Shown: one piece after another, positions 43,143-52,132 of the stretch
How positions within the stretch are numbered: the stretch's first letter is position 1
Layout: every line of letters starts with the position of its first letter
NCBI GenBank assembly: GCA_018674495.1
Contig: JABHAA010000101.1
Coordinates: 1 to 64,000 of the forward strand
Direction of reading: 5' to 3'
Length of the DNA stretch: 64,000 bases
Origin: Rhodospirillaceae bacterium
GTDB lineage: Bacteria; Pseudomonadota; Alphaproteobacteria; Rhodospirillales; UBA2165
Translations under genes and position numbers: made by a program
Notes under the pieces: generated by a model
What the model saw: only the letters and a program-made list of their open reading frames with translations
Database searches by the model: none
Told to the model about the DNA's origin: nothing

Positions 43143-44312
43143 ATGTCAAATCTTGTTGCGCCCCATGGCGGCGGTCCGTTGCATCCTTTGCTGCTTCCCG
43201 AATACGAACGAGTTGAAGAGAAAAAGCGCGCGGCGAAGCTGAAACAGGTTCCCATGTCGAGCCGCGAATTGTCTGATCTTTTGATGCTGGGCATGGGCGC
43301 CTATACGCCCTTGCAGGGGTTTATGGGGGAGGCCGATTGGCGCGGCGCCTGCGCCGATATGACGCTGGCAAGCGGACTGTTCTGGCCGATCCCGATTACG
43401 CTGTCCTGCTCGGCGGATCTGGCCGATGAAATATCCGAGGGCGATGACGTGGCCCTTTGCAACGGGTCAGGCGATATCTTTGGCGTCCTTAATGTGGAAG
43501 AGAAATATTCCATCGATAAGGCGTTCGAATGCCATCATGTCTTCCACACCGACGAAGACGCCCATCCGGGCGTACAAAAAGTCATGGCCCAGGGCGCGGT
43601 CAATCTGGCCGGGCCAGTGAAGGTTTTGGACGAAGATCATTATCCGGAAACCTATAAGGGGCTTTATCTCCGCCCCGCCGAGACCAGGGCGCTTTTTGAG
43701 AGCCACGGATGGTCCAGCGTTGCTGCCTTTCAGACCCGCAATCCCATGCACCGCAGCCACGAGTACCTCGCCAAGATCGCAATAGAAGTTTGCGACGGGG
43801 TGATGATCCACCAGACCCTGGGCGCCCTCAAGCCCGGCGATATTCCGGCCGAGGTGCGGGTCAAGGCGATCGATGCGCTGGTCAAAAATTACTTCGTCGA
43901 GGGTTCGGTCATCCAGGCCGGCTACCCCATTGAAATGCGCTACGCCGGGCCCCGCGAAGCCTTACTGCATGCTTTGTTCCGGCAAAATTTCGGCTGCTCG
44001 CACCAGGTGGTCGGGCGCGATCATGCCGGCGTCGGCAGCTATTACGGCCCATTCGATGCGCACCATATATTCGATACGCTGGAAGAGGGCGCGCTCAAAA
44101 CCCTACCGCTTAAAATCGATATCACGTTCTTCTGTGAAAAATGCGCGGGCATGGCGACCGGCAAGACCTGCCCCCACGATGAGAGCGAGCGGCTCAATAT
44201 TTCGGGCACGCGGCTGCGCGAAATGTTCGCCAATAAAGAGGTCGTGCCGCCCGAATTCTCACGGGTCGAAGTGCTCGCTATTTTATCGGAATATTACGAC
44301 GGCCTGGATTGA
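43143..44312 (+). CDS. sat: Sulfate adenylyltransferase, dissimilatory type
   Basis: 389 residues from ATG at 43143, with AGGCAGG upstream; an in-frame TTG at 43107 is less likely. Active-site motifs are [12 protein letters not shown] (QxRNxxH) and [17 protein letters not shown], plus zinc-like Cys in [15 protein letters not shown]. There is no APS kinase domain and no CysN partner, so this is the homo-oligomeric form that can make ATP and sulfate from APS and pyrophosphate. It completes the AprBA route from sulfite to sulfate although it lies 15 kb from aprMBA. Confidence 0.97.
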   Translation: MSNLVAPHGGGPLHPLLLPEYERVEEKKRAAKLKQVPMSSRELSDLLMLGMGAYTPLQGFMGEADWRGACADMTLASGLFWPIPITLSCSADLADEISEGDDVALCNGSGDIFGVLNVEEKYSIDKAFECHHVFHTDEDAHPGVQKVMAQGAVNLAGPVKVLDEDHYPETYKGLYLRPAETRALFESHGWSSVAAFQTRNPMHRSHEYLAKIAIEVCDGVMIHQTLGALKPGDIPAEVRVKAIDALVKNYFVEGSVIQAGYPIEMRYAGPREALLHALFRQNFGCSHQVVGRDHAGVGSYYGPFDAHHIFDTLEEGALKTLPLKIDITFFCEKCAGMATGKTCPHDESERLNISGTRLREMFANKEVVPPEFSRVEVLAILSEYYDGLD

Positions 44313-44323
44313 CGCGCGCTGCC

Positions 44324-44701
44324 TCAATCTTGATAGTAGTGCAGCTCGAACAAGAGGCAGCCGCCGTCGGACTTGAACGGCCCGTGGGCTGCGCCGGGCG
44401 GGCGGCAGGCGAAAGTGGGGGCAGTGAATTTCTCGCCGCCTTCGCCGTTTTCATCATTGCCGACGATTAGATCACCTTCGACCAGGAAGACCTCTTCCCA
44501 ATGATCGTGGACGAAGGGCACCGTTGTGTATTCGCCGGGAACGAAGCGCAGGAAGCGTGAACGGCTGCCGCTCTTGCCGTCTTCGTCTAGATCGGTGACC
44601 AGGACTTTCTGGGTGATGCCGTCCGGGTAGCCTTCTGGCGTCTCCCAGCCGTCGTCCATATCCAGGGGGAAAAATTCCAGATGCGGTTTGCCTTTGGCCA
44701 T
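44324..44701 (-). CDS. Cupin-domain protein
   Basis: 125 residues making one compact cupin: motif 1 YTTVPFVHDHWEEVFLVEGD (His-x-His, Glu) and motif 2 CRPPGAAHGPFKS (His), so the metal site is complete. It has the look of ChrR-like or anti-sigma type single cupins but no partner is adjacent. It is 14 bases downstream of the DUF2848 gene, likely one operon, and converges with sat. Confidence 0.88.
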   Translation of the reverse strand: MAKGKPHLEFFPLDMDDGWETPEGYPDGITQKVLVTDLDEDGKSGSRSRFLRFVPGEYTTVPFVHDHWEEVFLVEGDLIVGNDENGEGGEKFTAPTFACRPPGAAHGPFKSDGGCLLFELHYYQD

Positions 44702-44715
44702 GTCTCGTTCTTTCC

Positions 44716-45399
44716 TTAAATAGCGCCCGGAAGGGCTTGAATGTCGTAGGCGTGGAGAAGCGAAGTATCGCGCGCCGGATCATAAATCTCCACCTCAAAT
44801 CTGTCGGCGCCGCCCACCTTGCCGATCACGGCGAGGGTGCCGCCGAACATCAGTGTGCCCGGCTCCAGCGCACCGCCGTCCCGGTAGCTGGCTATCAATT
44901 CCGTCGGCGGCTTCAAGGCGGCGATGGAGCCTTCCTGATAGAGCCGCCGTATCCCGTCGTTGGTCGCATAGGAACGCAGGACCAAATCGTCCCAATGATC
45001 GGCCACGTCGGCGTGCCGCCAAAGATTGGGGCCCACCGGCTTGGCGCACATTTGTTTGGAGACGGTGACGTCGAAGGCTTCTACCTTTCGGTCCGTATGG
45101 TCCGAGCCGACGCCCACCCAAAGATCGCCTTGGGACGCCAGCATAAAGCATTCCGCCTCGCCGCTCGAATTCGCCCCCAATGCCTGGATCGAAGGGGCCT
45201 GGGTAAGAAGGCTCGCCGATGCCCGGTAAAAGCAGGGCGTCGCGGGCGGGCGGGCGACGCCGATGGCTTCCAATTCTGCGATATGTTCTTCCACGGCGGC
45301 CGTGTCGCGCCCGGTCCAGCCGGCGATGACCAATTGATCGACGTTGGCGTCGATGGGTTTGCCGTCAAATGTAAAGTGCAATTCTGTTGGTGTTGTCAT
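44716..45399 (-). CDS. DUF2848-family protein
   Basis: 227 residues from ATG at 45399. Conserved parts are QLVIAGWTGRDTAAVEEHIAE near the N-terminus, then PPATPCFYRAS, VGSDHTDRKVEAFDVTVSKQ and PGTLMFGGTLAVIG. The SDHTDR block and overall plan resemble proteins of the fumarylacetoacetase-like group, but function is not established. Divergent from the DMT exporter gene with 30 bases between starts. Confidence 0.85.
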   Translation of the reverse strand: MTTPTELHFTFDGKPIDANVDQLVIAGWTGRDTAAVEEHIAELEAIGVARPPATPCFYRASASLLTQAPSIQALGANSSGEAECFMLASQGDLWVGVGSDHTDRKVEAFDVTVSKQMCAKPVGPNLWRHADVADHWDDLVLRSYATNDGIRRLYQEGSIAALKPPTELIASYRDGGALEPGTLMFGGTLAVIGKVGGADRFEVEIYDPARDTSLLHAYDIQALPGAI

Positions 45400-45429
45400 G
45401 TTTGTTCTCAATGGTTAAATCTCGCCCCC

Positions 45430-46320
45430 ATGAACCCCAATTCACCGGTCGGCGTCAACGCCAACTTGCAAGGCGCGCTCTGGATGATCTTGGCCGGCGG
45501 CGCTTTCACTATCGCAAATGTGGCGGTGCGCTCGGCGGCGCTGGAAATTCATCCCTTCGTGATTGTTTTTTTGCGCAGTATCATCGCCGTTCCCTTGTTC
45601 GCGCATCTGTTTCTGGCTAAGGATTTTCATTGGAATCCCGGTCCCAATTTCCGTTTTCATGTCTCGCGCGGCATCCTCCAGGCGACCGGCCTTTTATGCC
45701 TTTATGTAGGCATATCGATGACGCCGCTGGCCACCGTCGCTGCCGTGGGGTTTGTCATGCCCATCGTATCGGGCGCCGGAGCCATCTTGTTTCTGGGGGA
45801 GCCGTCCAGGTTCGGGCGTTGGTTCGCAGTGTTGTTCGGCTTTGCCGGCGTTCTGATAATCCTAAGGCCGGGATTGATCAGCCTGACCCTAGGCGCACTT
45901 TTGGTAGTCGCCTATGCGGTGCAGCAGGCGACATCAAATTTGTGCGCCAAAGCTCTGATAGCGCGTTCGGAACGACCGGCGGCGGTGGTCGCCTGGATGA
46001 CCCTAATTTCTGCGCCGGTGGCCCTGGTCCCGGCGCTGCTCGTCTGGTCCTGGCCGAGTGCGTATGTCTGGGGGCTGGTTGCGATCAATGCGGTGATGTC
46101 GACCATCGCCCATTTGGCCACGGTGCAGGCCTATAAATGCGCCGATATCACGGTTATCGATCCGATGATATTTTTCCGCCTGGTTCTCGCCGCCTTCGCC
46201 GGCTTTGTGCTGTACAGCGAGGTTCCCGATTTTTGGACCTGGGGCGGCAGCATTGTTATATTGATTGCTGGCATGATTTTGAGCCGGGATGAACGATCCA
46301 AAAGGAGCAAGGCAGCGTGA
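45430..46320 (+). CDS. EamA-type DMT transporter
   Basis: 296 residues with ten hydrophobic segments in two five-helix EamA repeats, for example LQGALWMILAGGAFTIANVA, VAAVGFVMPIVSGAGAILFL, WFAVLFGFAGVLIILRPG and SIVILIAGMILSRDE. RSAALEIHPFVIVFLRS is the usual first-repeat pattern. Inner-membrane exporter of small metabolites. The ATG at 45430 lacks a good ribosome site. It overlaps the GTG of the FAD monooxygenase gene by four bases, so both are coupled. Confidence 0.92.
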   Translation: MNPNSPVGVNANLQGALWMILAGGAFTIANVAVRSAALEIHPFVIVFLRSIIAVPLFAHLFLAKDFHWNPGPNFRFHVSRGILQATGLLCLYVGISMTPLATVAAVGFVMPIVSGAGAILFLGEPSRFGRWFAVLFGFAGVLIILRPGLISLTLGALLVVAYAVQQATSNLCAKALIARSERPAAVVAWMTLISAPVALVPALLVWSWPSAYVWGLVAINAVMSTIAHLATVQAYKCADITVIDPMIFFRLVLAAFAGFVLYSEVPDFWTWGGSIVILIAGMILSRDERSKRSKAA

Positions 46321-47525
46321 GCGAACCCCAAGAAATTTTAATCGCCGGCGGCGGGCCGGTTGGTCTGGTGACCGGTTATGCGCTCGCCAAGCAAGGCATC
46401 CCGGTTACCGTGTTCGACGAAAATGACGAATTGCAGGAAGACCCCCGCGCCGCCACCACCCACCCAGCCACTTTGGAGCTGTTGGGCCAGTTGGGGGTGA
46501 TCGATCAGGTGATCGCGCAAGGTCTGGTGTCGCCGATCTTCCGCTTTTGGGACCGGCCCACCGGCGAAATGGTCGCCGAATTTGATCACGCGCTACTCAA
46601 AGACGACACGCCCTATCCCTTTGTGGTGCAGTGCGAGCAATTCAAGCTGACCCACATTCTTCTAGACCTCATAGCCGGGCTGGATAACTGCGAGGTTAAG
46701 TTTTCGCACCGGGTTACTGGGCTGGGAGTAACTGCCGATAGCGTATCCGTTGATGTGGAAACGCCGGGCGGTAGCGAGAAATTTACCGGGCGCTATTTGA
46801 TCGGCTGCGACGGCGGGCGTTCGCTGGTGCGCAAGGAAATGGATATCGATTTCGAAGGCTTCACCTGGGCGGAACGGTTCCTGGTGCTGACCACGCCCTT
46901 TGATTTCGAAGCCGGGCGCGGCATGTGCTATCGCAACTACATCGCCGATCCCGAGGAATGGTGCAATTGTTTTAAAGTCGCCGGCGACGGCCCGCCGGGG
47001 CTATGGCGGACGGTCTACCCCGCCGATCCCGACGCGCCGGAAGAAAGCTTGATGGGCGATGATTTTGTGCAAAACAAGCTGCAGAATTTTTTTCCGCAAG
47101 GAGAAGGCTACGACATTGTGCACCGTAATCTTTACACCGTGCATCAACGGGTCGCCGCTACGTTTCGGAAAGGCCCCGTGCTATTGGCCGGCGATGCCTC
47201 CCACGTCAACAATTCCATTGGCGGCATGGGCCTCAACGGCGGTATCCAGGATGCCATGAATTTGGCGGAAAAGCTGGCTCAAGTGTGGAAGGGCGACGCC
47301 GATGAGAGTTTGCTGGACCGCTACGATGTGCAGCGCCGCACCTACGCCAAGGATTATGTTCAGCAGCAGACCATTCAGAATAAGAAGCGCCTGGAAGCCA
47401 AAGACGCGCAAGCCCGCAAGCGCTCCCAGGACGAATTGCGGGCGATGGCGGCGGACCCGGGAAAAGCCCGCGCCTTCATGCTCAAAACCTCGATGATCGA
47501 AGCCATGCGGGCGATTGAAGATTAG
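46317..47525 (+). CDS. FAD-dependent aromatic hydroxylase-like monooxygenase
   Basis: 402 residues, GTG start overlapping the preceding stop (GTGA). Class A flavoprotein monooxygenase motifs: ILIAGGGPVGLVTGYALAKQ, DG-type segment LIGCDGGRSLVRKEM and GD motif GPVLLAGDASHVNNSIGG-type block. It resembles MhpA/PheA-type phenol or 3-hydroxyphenylpropionate hydroxylases, though without the C-terminal thioredoxin-like domain. It converges with the feruloyl-CoA synthase gene with a four-base overlap, which fits phenolic acid use. Confidence 0.92.
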   Translation: MSEPQEILIAGGGPVGLVTGYALAKQGIPVTVFDENDELQEDPRAATTHPATLELLGQLGVIDQVIAQGLVSPIFRFWDRPTGEMVAEFDHALLKDDTPYPFVVQCEQFKLTHILLDLIAGLDNCEVKFSHRVTGLGVTADSVSVDVETPGGSEKFTGRYLIGCDGGRSLVRKEMDIDFEGFTWAERFLVLTTPFDFEAGRGMCYRNYIADPEEWCNCFKVAGDGPPGLWRTVYPADPDAPEESLMGDDFVQNKLQNFFPQGEGYDIVHRNLYTVHQRVAATFRKGPVLLAGDASHVNNSIGGMGLNGGIQDAMNLAEKLAQVWKGDADESLLDRYDVQRRTYAKDYVQQQTIQNKKRLEAKDAQARKRSQDELRAMAADPGKARAFMLKTSMIEAMRAIED

Positions 47526-49342
47526 TCGATTACAATAATCTCCGCGTCCGGCGCCTCCGCATAGAGCCGCGCGACCAGATCGGCGCGCCGCTCCAACGTA
47601 GCGCGCTGGTTAACATAGCCCTTGTCGGTGATCTCGTTGGCATCGATCTGCGGCGGCTCGGCCATTAACAACAGACGCTTCACGGCGCGGCTGGAACCGC
47701 CTCCCGACGTCTGGTTGTGGGCACCGATCGCGTCCCGGACAAAATCCCGCGTCTTGGCGTCGCTCATAAGGGTGGCCAAATCCGCATCATCGCCCGCGCC
47801 GATCAGGCCGCGCAATCCAGCAAGGTTTGGCCAGGCGAGAGCGGTGATGTAATCCCGGTCGTGGCCGGCGATGACGGCGTCTTGAATGACCGGCGCGGCG
47901 GCGGCGATCAGGTCCGGGCGCAACACGCCGGGATGCACCCAGGTGCCGCTGGCCAGCTTGAAATCCTCCGCCACGCGGCCATCGAACCACATGCCAAGGG
48001 ACGCATCATCTTCGTCTTCCAGGCGCATGGCATCGCCAAAGCGGAAAAAGCCATCGTCGTCGAAGGCCGCTTCGGTCAGATCGGGTCGGCCTAGATAGCC
48101 GGGTGTGATGTTGGGGCCGCGGCCGCGGATTTCCAGCTTGTTTTCTTCTGGCGCCAGTTTGACTTGGCTGCCCGGCGTCACGTTGCCCACATTACCGGGG
48201 CGATCGACCAGCCAATGGGCGCCGGTTATCAAGGGCGCCGACTCGGTGGAGCCGAACGCCGAGACCATGACAATACGCTCGCCGGTGGTCTCGATGGCCA
48301 GGCGTTCCAGGCGCTGCCAAAGATCGGCGGAAAGGGCAGCGGCGGCATAGAAGATCAAGCCGACGCGGGAGAAGAAGTTTTCCCGCAGCTCTTTGTCATT
48401 TTCCAGAAACGGCAGCAGCATGCCATAGCCCGCCGGCACGTTGTAATAGGCTGTCGGCGCGATGTCTTTTAAGTTGGCGGCGGTTTTCTCGATCAGGCCG
48501 GGGGCCGGCTTGCCCTCGTCGATATATAATGTGCCGCCGGTCTTCAGTGCCAGATTGAGCACATAGTTTCCGCCGAAGGTGTGGTTCCAGGGCAGCCAGT
48601 CGACCATCACTGGTGCGACCTCCATGTAATAGGGTATCTGCTGGACGCTCATCTGCTGGTTGGAACACAGCATCCGTTGGGTATTGATGACTCCCTTGGG
48701 CGTCCCGGTGGAGCCCGAGGTGAATAAATATTTGGCTATCGTGTCGCCGGTGACGGCCCGGAAGGCGTCCTCCATGCCGGCGCCCGGCGCCGCATCCGTC
48801 AGTTCCCGGAAATCATCGCCGATCACCATCTCCGCATCACCAAAAGGCACGGCGGCGAGCACTTTTTCGAATTGGGCATTGGAGGCGGCATAGACCAGAC
48901 CCGGCTGCACCAATTCCCGGATCAGTTTGACCTTGGCGAAATCAGTACTCATCAAGGAATAAGCGGGCGATACCGGCGCGATGGGAATGCCCACCTGCAT
49001 GGCGGCAAAACTAAGCAAGCCATGATCGATGCCGTTGCCGGACAACAGCATTACCGGCTTGTCCGCGCCTAAGCCCCGGTCCAGAAGCGATTGTGATATG
49101 GCGTCGCACTGGGCCCGCGCATCCGAATATGTGACGCTGCGCCAATCGCCGTCCGCCGTCCGCTCGGCAAGAAATATGCCGTCCGGGCGGACCTCGGCCC
49201 AATGGCGCATGATATCACCGAGCTGCGTCTCGTATTCCCCGAGCGGATCGTTGGATTTGAGAATTACACCGCCGCCTGGCAGGGGGGTGGCGGCGATAGA
49301 CGGGGTGGCCAATGATATGGGTCGTATAGGCGTGGAAGTCAT
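47522..49342 (-). CDS. Feruloyl-CoA synthase-like ligase
   Basis: 606 residues, the length and block structure of feruloyl-CoA synthases. Seen are GDWRSVTYSDARAQCDAI, the P-loop-like YLFTSGSTGTPKGVINTQ, VDWLPWNHTFGGNYVLN, SAFGSTESAPLITGAHW and EIRGRGPNITPGYLGRPD. It should activate ferulate or similar hydroxycinnamates as the first step of side-chain shortening. The matching enoyl-CoA hydratase/aldolase and vanillin dehydrogenase are not in the window. Confidence 0.88.
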   Translation of the reverse strand: MTSTPIRPISLATPSIAATPLPGGGVILKSNDPLGEYETQLGDIMRHWAEVRPDGIFLAERTADGDWRSVTYSDARAQCDAISQSLLDRGLGADKPVMLLSGNGIDHGLLSFAAMQVGIPIAPVSPAYSLMSTDFAKVKLIRELVQPGLVYAASNAQFEKVLAAVPFGDAEMVIGDDFRELTDAAPGAGMEDAFRAVTGDTIAKYLFTSGSTGTPKGVINTQRMLCSNQQMSVQQIPYYMEVAPVMVDWLPWNHTFGGNYVLNLALKTGGTLYIDEGKPAPGLIEKTAANLKDIAPTAYYNVPAGYGMLLPFLENDKELRENFFSRVGLIFYAAAALSADLWQRLERLAIETTGERIVMVSAFGSTESAPLITGAHWLVDRPGNVGNVTPGSQVKLAPEENKLEIRGRGPNITPGYLGRPDLTEAAFDDDGFFRFGDAMRLEDEDDASLGMWFDGRVAEDFKLASGTWVHPGVLRPDLIAAAAPVIQDAVIAGHDRDYITALAWPNLAGLRGLIGAGDDADLATLMSDAKTRDFVRDAIGAHNQTSGGGSSRAVKRLLLMAEPPQIDANEITDKGYVNQRATLERRADLVARLYAEAPDAEIIVID

Positions 49343-49385
49343 ATTGGGGCGCCTCCGGGAAATTTTTTCCGAAATATTGGCTGCG

Positions 49386-50240
49386 TTACTTGATCTGCGC
49401 CATCATGGCGGCGAAAAAATCGCCGTCCTTTTGGAATATCTGGTCGAGCACGGTGAAATGATTGGCATCGGCGACGGTATGCTTTTCCGCATCTTCGCAT
49501 AGGGCCACATAGGATTCCGAGAGGGTATGGAAGCCTTCGGGCTCTGCGCCACCGACCAATGCCAAGACTGGTGCTGCAACCAATGGCGGGCCGTCCAATA
49601 GCCCATTGCGGCGCGCCATATCCAGATCAAGGCGCACATCTTCATTGATCGAAGTATGCATAATGGCTTCAGGCTCGAAGGCGCCGGAGACGGGCATGGC
49701 ACCCTTGAACACGTCTTTCGGCAAACCGGCATCGGTCCAGTTCTGGCGCATCATCATGGCCGTCAAGTGGCCTCCGGCGGAGTGGCCCGATATATACAGG
49801 CGCTCCGCATCGATGCCGAGGGCGTTGGCGTTTTGGTAGATATAAATAACCGCCCGTTTGATCTCTTCGACAATGGTATCCAAGGTCACGTCCGGGCAGA
49901 GATCATAATTCAGCGATATGTGGGTAACTCCGGCGGCTACCACATCGGTTGCCAGATGGCTGTAATCGCTCTTGTCCATGGCCCGCCAATAGCCGCCGTG
50001 GATGAATATCTGCGCCGGCGGCGGGGTGCCCTTGGCGTCGGACGCGGCGGCAAATATATCGAAGGTTTCCTTCGGATTGGGCCCGTAGCGGACGTCAATT
50101 TCGCTGGTAAGCGCTGCGCGCGCCCGCTCCGCTCGGCCCGGCAACGCACCCATAAGCTCGGCCGCGTTGGCAACCGTCAGGCGGGGGTTGAAATGATATT
50201 CAATGGTTTCGTCATCTTCACTGCGCCAATCGAAGCTCAT
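49386..50240 (-). CDS. Alpha/beta hydrolase (kynurenine formamidase/esterase-like)
   Basis: 284 residues. Oxyanion motif QIFIHGGYWRAM, nucleophile elbow YISGHSAGGHLTAMM, Asp/Glu region ALVGGAEPEGFHTLSESY and catalytic His in VADANHFTVLDQI make a complete hydrolase triad of the HSL-like group. Cytoplasmic, no signal peptide. It lies 43 bases upstream of the feruloyl-CoA synthase gene on the same strand and may release hydroxycinnamates from esters. Confidence 0.92.
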   Translation of the reverse strand: MSFDWRSEDDETIEYHFNPRLTVANAAELMGALPGRAERARAALTSEIDVRYGPNPKETFDIFAAASDAKGTPPPAQIFIHGGYWRAMDKSDYSHLATDVVAAGVTHISLNYDLCPDVTLDTIVEEIKRAVIYIYQNANALGIDAERLYISGHSAGGHLTAMMMRQNWTDAGLPKDVFKGAMPVSGAFEPEAIMHTSINEDVRLDLDMARRNGLLDGPPLVAAPVLALVGGAEPEGFHTLSESYVALCEDAEKHTVADANHFTVLDQIFQKDGDFFAAMMAQIK

Positions 50241-50310
50241 TGCTGCGTGTCTCCCGCAATAATTTTGCTATAATGTCGATCTAATATCCACGGCCTTAGG
50301 GGTAGTTACA

Positions 50311-51771
50311 ATGTTGAAAACCGGCAAGCAGCATTTGGACGGCTTGAAAGACGGCCGTGTTGTCTATATCGGCGATGAACGTATCGAAGACGTGACAACC
50401 CATCCCGCCTTCGCCCGCGCCGCCGAAACCGTCGCCGGACTTTATGACGCCAAGCACGATCCGGCCAACAAGGATCTGTTGTCGTTCGAAGAAGACGGCG
50501 AGCGTTATTCCATGTGGTACCTACGCGCCAAGTCCCGGGATGATTTGCGGAAACGCACCGCCGCCCACAAATTCATCGGCGATCAGACCTTCGGCATGAT
50601 GGGCCGCTCCCCCGATCACGTATCGTCGTTCGTCACCGGCATGTCGACATCGCCCGAAGTATTCGATACCGATGATTATAAATTCGGCGTCAATATTTCC
50701 GCCTATTACGAACATATGCGCAAAAACGATATCTTTGCGACCTATGCGGTGCTGCCGCCGCAAGCGGCGCGCAATCCAGATTTTTATGAAAAGAACAATC
50801 TGCCCATCCCCACCCTTATGGTGGTCGATCAGGACGACGAGGGGGTGGTAATCTCGGGCATGAAGATGCTGGCTACCAGCGCCGTCTTCTGTGACGAGAT
50901 ATGGATAGGCAATTTGCTGCCGCTGGCGCCGGACCAAATCAAGCAGGCGATCACCTGCGCCGTTCCGTGCAATATTCCCGGCCTCACCATGTGGATGCGC
51001 CAGCCCATCGCGCTCAACGCCAAGAACGAGTTCGATGCGCCGCTCACCTGGCGGCTGGACGAAACCGATGTGCTGGTCATGTGTGATCGGGTCAAGGTTC
51101 CATGGGAAAAGGTGTTCGTCATGGATGACGCAATCTTGGCACGCGAGGTTTATATCCGATCCCCTGGCCATTGTTACGGCAACCACCAGGCCAATGTGCG
51201 TTTTTGGTCGAAGATGCAGCTTATCACCGGGCTTTGCAGCCGCGTCACGCAAGCGACTGGTGCCGATCAGGTGCCTGCGGTGCGCGAAACCCTAGGCCGC
51301 ATGGCGTCCCTGGAAGCCACGCTGTCGGGGATGATCCATGGCCAGATCGAAGCCGCCGAAGATTGGCCGAAAGGCTTCAAGACCTTTAACCGACGCATGA
51401 TGTATGCGGCGCTCAATTGGTGCACCGAGGGCCATTCCGAATTTATCGATAAATTGCGCGAATTGTGCGGCGGCGGTGTTTTTCAAATGCCGGCCAGCGT
51501 CACTGTCATGCACGACGAAGCCCTGGCCAAGGAGTTCGCGAAATATTTCCAGACGCCGCAGATGCCGGCGCTGGAACGCATGAAATTGTTCAAGTTGGCC
51601 TGGGACGTGGTCGGCTCGGAATTTGCCGGCCGCCAGCAGCAATACGAAAAATTTTATGCGGGCGCGTCGTTCATCGTGCGCAATCACAGTTTCCGCGAAG
51701 CCCCGTGGGATATGTTCGATGGTTTGGTCCAGGACATCATGGACGGCTACGATGTACCAGAAGCGCTCTAG
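50311..51771 (+). CDS. 4-hydroxyphenylacetate 3-monooxygenase (HpaB)-family protein
   Basis: 486 residues of the two-component FADH2-dependent monooxygenase family. Family features: HKFIGDQTFGMMGRSPDHVS-type opening, YYEHMRKNDIFATYAVLPPQ, MLATSAVFCDEIWIGN, VKVPWEKVFVMDD, and the helical acyl-CoA-dehydrogenase-like C-terminus (ELCGGGVFQMPAS). It hydroxylates phenolic rings with FADH2 from a separate reductase, not found here. The end of a second, mostly lost copy lies at 52065-52132. Confidence 0.93.
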   Translation: MLKTGKQHLDGLKDGRVVYIGDERIEDVTTHPAFARAAETVAGLYDAKHDPANKDLLSFEEDGERYSMWYLRAKSRDDLRKRTAAHKFIGDQTFGMMGRSPDHVSSFVTGMSTSPEVFDTDDYKFGVNISAYYEHMRKNDIFATYAVLPPQAARNPDFYEKNNLPIPTLMVVDQDDEGVVISGMKMLATSAVFCDEIWIGNLLPLAPDQIKQAITCAVPCNIPGLTMWMRQPIALNAKNEFDAPLTWRLDETDVLVMCDRVKVPWEKVFVMDDAILAREVYIRSPGHCYGNHQANVRFWSKMQLITGLCSRVTQATGADQVPAVRETLGRMASLEATLSGMIHGQIEAAEDWPKGFKTFNRRMMYAALNWCTEGHSEFIDKLRELCGGGVFQMPASVTVMHDEALAKEFAKYFQTPQMPALERMKLFKLAWDVVGSEFAGRQQQYEKFYAGASFIVRNHSFREAPWDMFDGLVQDIMDGYDVPEAL

Positions 51772-51990
51772 CTGTGAGCTCTCAAGACGTTGTTCATTCC
51801 TGTGGAGAGAATTCGTCGAGGAGCGTGGGGATGAGAAACGGCTTCACATAGACGGTGAAGCTGACGGCGTTGATGGGTCCGCCGACCCCGATTATTGATA
51901 TAAGCTATTATTATATAACGATAATACGAATTGGGTTCGTTTCGTAATTCCCCTGACGTTTCGATTGGGACCCTATTCCGCCACCGGATT
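51772..51990. other. Gene-free stretch with possible degraded sequence
   Basis: This part of the 361-base gap has no credible gene. On the minus strand, about 51798-51905, a stop-free run of some 30 codons encodes a hydrophobic peptide (GVGGPINAVSFTVYVKPF, then LIPTLLDEF) that could be the leftover of a transporter gene, but it has no start and no homologous context. A small GGGTC/GACCC stem lies near 51875-51890. Base composition becomes A+T rich from 51890. Confidence 0.35.
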
Positions 51991-52057
51991 TTAATTCGTG
52001 ACAGTATACTAATTAATGCATGCTGAAATAGTTAATTAGTATACTGTCACGAATTAA
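51991..52057. repeat. Perfect 26-bp inverted repeat
   Basis: Two perfectly complementary 26-base arms (51991-52016 and 52032-52057, each beginning TTAATT and containing GTGACAGTATACT or its complement) flank a 15-base spacer. The A+T-rich arms differ in composition from the surrounding genes. No T-run follows on either side, so it is not a standard terminator although it sits between convergent genes hpaB and livF. It could be a REP-type or miniature mobile palindrome. Confidence 0.92.
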
Positions 52058-52064
52058 TCTGAGA

Positions 52065-52132
52065 CCCCGTGAGATATTGGTTTGGACCAGGACATCATGG
52101 ATGACTACGACATTCCGGAGGCCGCCGAGTAA
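52065..52132 (+). pseudogene. 3-prime remnant of a second hpaB-like gene
   Basis: From CCCCGTG at 52065 to the TAA at 52130-52132 the sequence aligns with the last 70-odd bases of the intact hpaB-like gene (51703-51771), with a short deletion and several substitutions. The end reads GLDQDIMDDYDIPEAAE against GLVQDIMDGYDVPEAL. It is a leftover of a paralogous gene, joined to unrelated DNA eight bases after the palindrome. It directly abuts the livF stop. Confidence 0.8.

Noticed and set aside
51991..52057. Reading the 26-bp inverted repeat as a CRISPR or attachment site
   Set aside because: There is only one palindromic unit, no spacer series, no integrase gene and no tRNA.
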